8,343 bases of DNA. Origin: Nanobdellota archaeon. Lineage in GTDB: Archaea > Nanobdellota > Nanobdellia > Woesearchaeales > JAGLGH01. A program made the position numbers and the translations under genes. The stretch is from positions 1-8,343 of the forward strand of contig JAGLGH010000337.1 of NCBI GenBank assembly GCA_023144115.1. The letters are read 5' to 3'. The first letter of the stretch is position 1; each line of letters begins with the position of its first letter. Below the pieces are notes generated by a model that saw only the letters and a list, made by a program, of their open reading frames with translations, was not told the origin of the DNA and ran no database searches. This document shows, in pieces, positions 4,742-8,343 of this stretch.

Positions 4742-6199
4742 TTATTCTTTTATTTTATTATAAAGCAAAAATGATTCTATCCTATGAATCTCAATCAGAT
4801 TTGTTGTGCCTGCCTGTCCAACTGGGACTCCTGCTGTTACTGCAACAGTATCATTCTTAGTTATTAAGTCTTTTTTGAAAGCAAGATTTATAGAATCAAT
4901 GACAACTTGTCTTGATTTTGCAGCAAATTCTCCTAAAATTGGATAGACTCCCCATGATAAAGATAACTGGCGGTATGTCTCAAGTGAGGATGTGATTGCT
5001 ATAATTGGAATCCTGAGCTTGAATCTTGATATTAGTCTTGCAGTAAATCCAGAACTTGTAGCTGCAATCACTGCCTGGATATCGAGGTTATTTGCTGCGT
5101 GATACACTGATTTTGAGATAAAAGAAGCTATGTTGTCATCAATTCCATTTTTAATCTCTTTTTTTGTGCCAAAATAACAAGATTTTTCAGTCGCTTTTGC
5201 TATCTCTGACATATTTTTTAGAGCTTTGACCGGATATCTTCCGCTTGCAGTTTCTCCTGAGAGCATTATTGCATCTGCTCCATCAATAATAGCATTTGCA
5301 ACATCATTGACTTCTGCTCTTGTTGGTCTGGGATTATTAATCATTGAATCCAGCATTTGCGTTGCAATAATCACTGGCTTTGCAGCAATGTTGCATCTTT
5401 TTACTATATCTTTCTGTACAATTGGGACATTTTGAGGACATATATCTGTTGCAAGGTCTCCTCTTGCTACCATTATCCCATCACTTGCTTCAATGATTTC
5501 CTTAATATTCTCTACTGATTCTACTGTTTCTATTTTTGCAATCACTTTTATTTGAGACCCTTTCTTTCTGATATAGTTTTTAATCCAAATAATCTCATCT
5601 TTTGATTTTACAAAAGAGACAGCTATGAAATCCAGATTATATTTTATAGCAAATTCAATATTCTTTAAATCTTCAGGTGTTATAGGTTCAAGAGCTATAT
5701 CAAGTCCAGGTAGTGCTACAGTCTTTCTTGAACCTAATTTCCCGCCATTGAGAACTTTGCATACTATCTCCTCATTTTTTATTTCAATGACCTTAAGTTC
5801 TATAAGTCCGTCATCAATATAGATTGTCTGCTTAGGTTTTACTTTTTTTGCTAAATCTTTGTAAGATATTGATATTCTTTCTCTTGTTCCAATAATATCC
5901 TGCGCAGTCAGGATTATCTGATCTCCATCATTAAGGTATATTTCTCCGTCACAGGATTTAGAATCGCTATATATGCTTTGTATAGCTCCTGTCCTAATCT
6001 CAGGACCTTTGGTGTCCAGGATTATAGATACATAATCAGATATATCCCTCACCAGATTGATTTTCTCAAGCTTTTCTTCAGGATTGCCATGCGAACAGTT
6101 AAGTCTTGCGCAATCCATGCCATTGTTTATCAGTTCCTGAATTATTTCTCTAGTGCAGCTCTGTGGTCCAAGTGTGCATATTATTTTTGTTTTTTTCAT
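4742..6199 (-). CDS. pyk: Pyruvate kinase (485 aa)
   Basis: Cytosolic last step of glycolysis: phosphoenolpyruvate + ADP to pyruvate + ATP. The protein is full length with all domains. An N-terminal TIM-barrel part starts at KTKIICTLGP. The nucleotide/K+ region is ARLNCSHG (R32, N34, S36) with DTKGPEIRTG (D62, T63). The B domain spans about 72-165. Next come SFVKSKDEI and the catalytic KIE (K222, Mg-binding E224). The hallmark MVARGDL follows (Mg ligand D248), then ATQMLDSMINNPRPTRAEVNDVANA with T280, and SGETASGRYP. The C-terminal domain (about 345-485) ends VTAGVPVGQAGTTNLIEIHRI. After RGDL the usual Gly is Ala, a minor change. The start MKKTK is typical of the family. No extra PEP-utiliser domain is present. 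It is divergent from the hydrolase at 6342, with a possible TATA box at 6265-6272 giving a leader of about 40 nt. I see no sign of damage. Confidence 0.97.
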   Translation of the reverse strand: MKKTKIICTLGPQSCTREIIQELINNGMDCARLNCSHGNPEEKLEKINLVRDISDYVSIILDTKGPEIRTGAIQSIYSDSKSCDGEIYLNDGDQIILTAQDIIGTRERISISYKDLAKKVKPKQTIYIDDGLIELKVIEIKNEEIVCKVLNGGKLGSRKTVALPGLDIALEPITPEDLKNIEFAIKYNLDFIAVSFVKSKDEIIWIKNYIRKKGSQIKVIAKIETVESVENIKEIIEASDGIMVARGDLATDICPQNVPIVQKDIVKRCNIAAKPVIIATQMLDSMINNPRPTRAEVNDVANAIIDGADAIMLSGETASGRYPVKALKNMSEIAKATEKSCYFGTKKEIKNGIDDNIASFISKSVYHAANNLDIQAVIAATSSGFTARLISRFKLRIPIIAITSSLETYRQLSLSWGVYPILGEFAAKSRQVVIDSINLAFKKDLITKNDTVAVTAGVPVGQAGTTNLIEIHRIESFLLYNKIKE

Positions 6200-6264
6200 C
6201 TTTTGTTTGAGTTTTTTTATTGTTATTAGTTTTTTATTCTGAACGTTGTGGGTGGGTATAAGTG

Positions 6265-6272
6265 ATATTTAA
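6265..6272 (-). promoter_or_regulatory. Possible TATA box of pyruvate kinase
   Basis: The minus strand reads TTAAATAT after an AAAAAGG BRE-like stretch. The centre is about 69 bp from the pyk ATG, predicting a leader of roughly 40 nt, unlike the leaderless spacing of its neighbours. Weaker AT-rich sequence nearer 6225 could be used instead. Confidence 0.35.
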
Positions 6273-6311
6273 CCTTTTTGTTTTTTGAATTTTTTTGAAG
6301 AAATGAATATA

Positions 6312-6320
6312 TTTTTATAA
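6312..6320 (+). promoter_or_regulatory. TATA box of the alpha/beta hydrolase
   Basis: TTTTTATAA with its centre 26 bp before the ATG at 6342. No Shine-Dalgarno sequence precedes that ATG, so a leaderless mRNA is likely. Confidence 0.55.
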
Positions 6321-6341
6321 GATCAATAATCTGTTCAAGAT

Positions 6342-7106
6342 ATGGAAAAAGTGACATTTCAAAACTCCGAAGGCTTAAAATTAATTGGTATTCTTCATAT
6401 ACCTAAAGATAAAACAACATCAGCTATAATTATTTCTCCTGGCTTTACAGCAAATAAAAACAGGCAGAGGTTTATTGCATTATCTGAAGCTCTATCTAAT
6501 GAAGGATTTGCAGTGTTAAGATTTGACTTTGGCGGCTGCGGGGAAAGCGAAGACAGGGAGATTACTTTAAAACATCAGGTAAATGATCTTAAATCTGCAA
6601 TAAAATATTTGAAAGACAAGGGTTATGAAAACATAGGTCTGCTTGGCGCGAGTCTTGGTGGGCTTATTTCAGTTTTGTGTTATGATGAACAGATTAAAGC
6701 AATTGTCTTGTGGGCTCCTGTCACAAAAGCAAAAACACCTTTATTAATCCAAAAACAGGAATTAGAGCAGGAATTAACTGATAAAAGCTATGTGATGGAG
6801 TTAAGTGATAAAGGCTATGTGATATATCAAAAAGAAGGCAGAGAATTTAAAATTCCTCAGGAATATTTTAATGAAAGGCAGGCAGTAAATCAGGAAGATA
6901 TCTTATCTGGGATTGGATGCCCTGTCTTAATTATCCATGGAAATAAGGATGATATTATTCCCTTAGAAGAAGCCAGGAGTGCTGCGCAATTCCTGAATAA
7001 GGAATCAAGGCTTGAAATAATTGAGGAAGGAGACCACATATTAGGAGCAAAGATGGATGAAGTTATTCCTCTTTCTGTTGATTGGTTTAAGAAATATGTT
7101 GCATAG
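6342..7106 (+). CDS. Alpha/beta hydrolase, S33 / cinnamoyl-esterase-like (254 aa)
   Basis: Cytosolic serine hydrolase of the Hydrolase_4/S33-type group, probably a carboxylesterase or acyl hydrolase. Visible elements: the opening strand VTFQNSEGLKLIGILHIP; the oxyanion region IISPGF (31-35); RFDFGGCGESED (60-71, the usual RxDxxGxGxS); the nucleophile elbow GASLGG with Ser104; the acid in IIHGNKDDIIP (Asp203, or the adjacent Asp204); and His232 in EGDH. The catalytic triad is complete. Length is normal for single-domain members, and there is no signal peptide. The lid region (about 133-175) contains a recent-looking 9-residue tandem duplication, DKSYVMELS then DKGYVIYQK. The gene has its own leaderless-type promoter. 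It ends 7 nt from the stop of the convergent second TrmB gene. The substrate is unknown. Confidence 0.9.
   Translation: MEKVTFQNSEGLKLIGILHIPKDKTTSAIIISPGFTANKNRQRFIALSEALSNEGFAVLRFDFGGCGESEDREITLKHQVNDLKSAIKYLKDKGYENIGLLGASLGGLISVLCYDEQIKAIVLWAPVTKAKTPLLIQKQELEQELTDKSYVMELSDKGYVIYQKEGREFKIPQEYFNERQAVNQEDILSGIGCPVLIIHGNKDDIIPLEEARSAAQFLNKESRLEIIEEGDHILGAKMDEVIPLSVDWFKKYVA
6779..6823 (+). repeat. 27-bp-period tandem duplication in the hydrolase lid
   Basis: Two 18-bp copies at 6779-6796 and 6806-6823 differ by one base (TGATAAA then A or G, then GCTATGTGAT) and are offset by exactly 27 bp. The protein stays in frame and gains nine residues (147-155 repeated as 156-164). The near-identical DNA suggests a recent event. 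Confidence 0.7.
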
Positions 7107-7113
7107 GAAGATT

Positions 7114-7863
7114 TTATTCTGCAATTCTCCACATGTCATCAAAGAATTTTCTATAAGCATTGGAATTTTGTTTTGAATGAATCACAAAAGCAGTAGGTAT
7201 ATCTTTCCATAATAATGTAGCAACTTTATCATCAAAGATAATTACTCCTGTTGGTGCTGCATGATTTAAATAACGGATTTCGATGTTTTTGTTTTTTCCA
7301 TATTCTTTTTTTAGAAATTTTTTCTGATGCTGCAAAGCAAGCAATCTGGTTTTTATTCCTTTGCTTTTTCTTTTGGCATCATAGTTTTTGAAAAAAATAT
7401 TAGCTTGTTTACTTTGAAATTCGTCTCCCAGGGTGAATCCAATAAAATCTTCATTTTTTCCTTCTAAATATTCAAGGATTTCTTCATATAATGTCTTGAT
7501 GCCATTAAAACCCTCATAGACTACAGCATATTGTTCTGCTTCTTTTTTTTGCTGCGTGAGCAGTTGCGGAATAAATTCTTTTATTTCTTTTTTTTGGACT
7601 GATATGTTTTTCTCTTTTTCGCCTAAATAATTGAGAATCCTATTTGGGTTGAATGCCTGAAAATGATTTGTTCTGCTTTTTATTACACTTGTTATCAGGC
7701 CTTTCTCTTTTAATTTATCCAGGATAGGATATACTTTTGCAGGAGTAATCCTTGATTTTTTTGCTAGCAGGCCTATTGTTGATTCACCTAGTTCAATTAA
7801 TGCGAGATATACTTTGATTTCGCCTTGTGTAAAACCAATTTCTTCTAAAATTTTTGTATTCAT
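7114..7863 (-). CDS. TrmB-type transcriptional regulator, second paralogue (249 aa)
   Basis: Same architecture as the regulator at 799-1539. A winged helix-turn-helix spans about 1-75 (ILEEIGFTQGEIKVYLALIELG, then KKSRITPAKVYPILDKLKEKGLI and the wing ending FQAFNP). A charged helix follows at about 82-110, then a short effector domain with VVYEGFNGIKTLYEEIL and the C-terminal KVATLLWKD and TAFVIHSKQ. The shared C-terminal motifs mark the two as paralogues, but their recognition helices differ, so they should bind different sites. I chose the ATG at 7861-7863 over the longer frame starting at 7971. It begins the conserved MNTKILEEIGF, and a TATA box is centred 25.5 bp upstream. The longer frame would also overlap the divergent SLOG gene. 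A 25-bp dyad lies just upstream. The effector is unknown. Confidence 0.88.
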   Translation of the reverse strand: MNTKILEEIGFTQGEIKVYLALIELGESTIGLLAKKSRITPAKVYPILDKLKEKGLITSVIKSRTNHFQAFNPNRILNYLGEKEKNISVQKKEIKEFIPQLLTQQKKEAEQYAVVYEGFNGIKTLYEEILEYLEGKNEDFIGFTLGDEFQSKQANIFFKNYDAKRKSKGIKTRLLALQHQKKFLKKEYGKNKNIEIRYLNHAAPTGVIIFDDKVATLLWKDIPTAFVIHSKQNSNAYRKFFDDMWRIAE

Positions 7864-7884
7864 GTGCAATGGATATCCTTTCGA

Positions 7885-7892
7885 ATATTTAA
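7885..7892 (-). promoter_or_regulatory. TATA box of the second TrmB gene
   Basis: The minus strand reads TTAAATAT, the same octamer as the possible pyk box, with an A-rich BRE-like upstream. The centre lies 25.5 bp from the ATG at 7863, fitting a leaderless start. Confidence 0.6.
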
Positions 7893-7901
7893 TATTTTCT
7901 A

Positions 7902-7926
7902 TTATATCCTCCTTGGGAGGAAATAA
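7902..7926. promoter_or_regulatory. 25-bp dyad, candidate operator for the second TrmB
   Basis: Arms TTATATCCTCC (7902-7912) and GGAGGAAATAA (7916-7926) are complementary at 10 of 11 positions around a TTG centre. It sits between the two divergent TATA boxes (7885-7892 and 7928-7935) and abuts the rightward one. The GGAGG inside is part of the dyad, not a usable ribosome-binding site. That this TrmB binds it is inference. Confidence 0.6.
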
Positions 7927-7927
7927 C

Positions 7928-7935
7928 CTATAAAT
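7928..7935 (+). promoter_or_regulatory. TATA box of the SLOG-fold gene
   Basis: CTATAAAT with its centre 28.5 bp before the ATG at 7960. A GAGG immediately before that ATG is too close to be a normal Shine-Dalgarno site. Confidence 0.5.
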
Positions 7936-7959
7936 CTCAATATCTGCTACCCCTTGAGG

Positions 7960-8343
7960 ATGATAAATCAAAGGAAGGTAAGGATTGGGATAATAGGATC
8001 AGCTACAGATAATGTGCATAAAGACCTAAAAGATGCAGCAATTAAACTTGGAGAACTTATTGCTTCTAATGGATATGAAGCAGCTACAGGAACGTCTATT
8101 GGTGCTGCGCATATAGTTATATTAAAAGCTAAAGAACTTGGAGCAAAAACTATTGGATTCTCGCCTGATTCTGATTCAAATGGGCATATTCAAAAATCTG
8201 ATAATGCATCATTATCTTGTTTTGATAAGGTGTTTTTTATTTCAGGATTTACAAAACGAAGCATAAGATTCATTTTTTCCTGTGATGCAATAATAGTTCT
8301 TGGCGGAAGAATGGGGACATTATCTGAATATGCAATAGCTTTT
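7960..8343 (+). CDS. LOG/SLOG-fold nucleotide-binding protein (3' end missing)
   Basis: First 128 residues of a Rossmann-like SLOG-superfamily protein (the TIGR00725/LOG-like group), relatives of cytokinin riboside 5'-phosphate phosphoribohydrolase and of nucleotide sensors. Visible elements: the first strand and phosphate loop VRIGIIGSAT (7-16); a TGTSIGAA segment (43-50) where family members usually have a TGG..G loop; LGAKTIGFSPDSD (60-72); SGFTKRSIRF (95-104); and the hallmark IIVLGGRMGTLSEYAIA (111-127), equivalent to PGGxGTxxE with Glu123. The Pro is Leu and the R-N pair is R-S, so it may bind a nucleotide without being a typical LOG enzyme. The start at 7960 is the only ATG near the TATA box that opens the fold. 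It is divergent from the second TrmB regulator, which may control it. Perhaps a quarter to a third of the protein is missing. Confidence 0.85.
   Translation, partial: MINQRKVRIGIIGSATDNVHKDLKDAAIKLGELIASNGYEAATGTSIGAAHIVILKAKELGAKTIGFSPDSDSNGHIQKSDNASLSCFDKVFFISGFTKRSIRFIFSCDAIIVLGGRMGTLSEYAIAF

Noticed and set aside
5226..6229. Plus-strand open frames opposite pyruvate kinase
   Set aside because: They lie within a complete, conserved enzyme gene on the other strand.
6890..7132. Minus-strand 80-aa frame opposite the hydrolase 3' end
   Set aside because: It is the antisense of the conserved Asp/His region of the hydrolase.
7908..7920. GGAGG-type ribosome-binding site in the TrmB-SLOG region
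   Set aside because: It forms one arm of the 25-bp dyad and no suitable start codon follows at the right distance.
7864..7971. N-terminal extension of the second TrmB to 7971
   Set aside because: It would overlap the divergent SLOG gene start and both promoters, and the extra residues do not resemble the family.
1..8343. CRISPR array, tRNA or rRNA genes, complete insertion sequence
   Set aside because: I found no regularly spaced repeats, no tRNA-like cloverleaf with CCA-side features, no rRNA-like sequence and no transposase gene.

Overview
The window looks like part of an archaeal chromosome, most likely a small-genome, AT-rich lineage of the DPANN type (Woesearchaeota- or Pacearchaeota-like). 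This placement is an inference. It rests on two TrmB-type regulators, AT-rich TATA boxes about 26 bp upstream of start codons, almost no Shine-Dalgarno sequences, and a ScpB-like segregation protein beside a conserved protein of a kind I associate with these archaea. I see no rRNA, tRNA, CRISPR array or complete insertion sequence.

Layout. (1) Bases 1-671 hold the 3' part of a FabG-like short-chain dehydrogenase. Its stop is followed by about 130 bp of strongly structured, convergent intergenic DNA. (2) Bases 799-2394 hold a TrmB-type regulator transcribed leftward and, divergently, a Sec-exported protein that looks like a beta-barrel. A dyad sits exactly midway between their two TATA boxes. 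(3) Bases 2391-6199 form a leftward block. In transcription order it is pyruvate kinase, a conserved hypothetical protein with a probable C-terminal winged helix, a ScpB-like protein with a 350-residue acidic/basic tail, and a 49-residue zinc ribbon. The last three form a tight operon, with a 3-nt gap and then an ATGA overlap. The zinc ribbon gene also shares two bases of its stop codon with the convergent barrel gene. (4) Bases 6342-7106 hold an alpha/beta hydrolase divergent from pyruvate kinase. (5) A second TrmB-type regulator (7114-7863) is divergent from a LOG/SLOG-fold protein that runs off the right edge. A 25-bp dyad lies between their promoters.

How the genes may work together. Two TrmB paralogues each sit back to back with a possible target gene, and each has a dyad between paired TATA boxes. 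This suggests two autoregulated sensor modules, one controlling an exported protein and one a nucleotide-binding SLOG protein. The ScpB operon probably serves chromosome organisation or segregation. Pyruvate kinase makes ATP at the end of glycolysis. Most genes with a clear TATA box appear to start translation at or within a few bases of the predicted transcription start, so leaderless mRNAs seem to be the rule here.

Most unusual points: a protein with a signal peptide and an outer-membrane-style C-terminal strand in an apparently archaeal context; the long ScpB tail with five copies of a short motif; the two symmetric TrmB operator-promoter regions; and the nested hairpins at 701-800.
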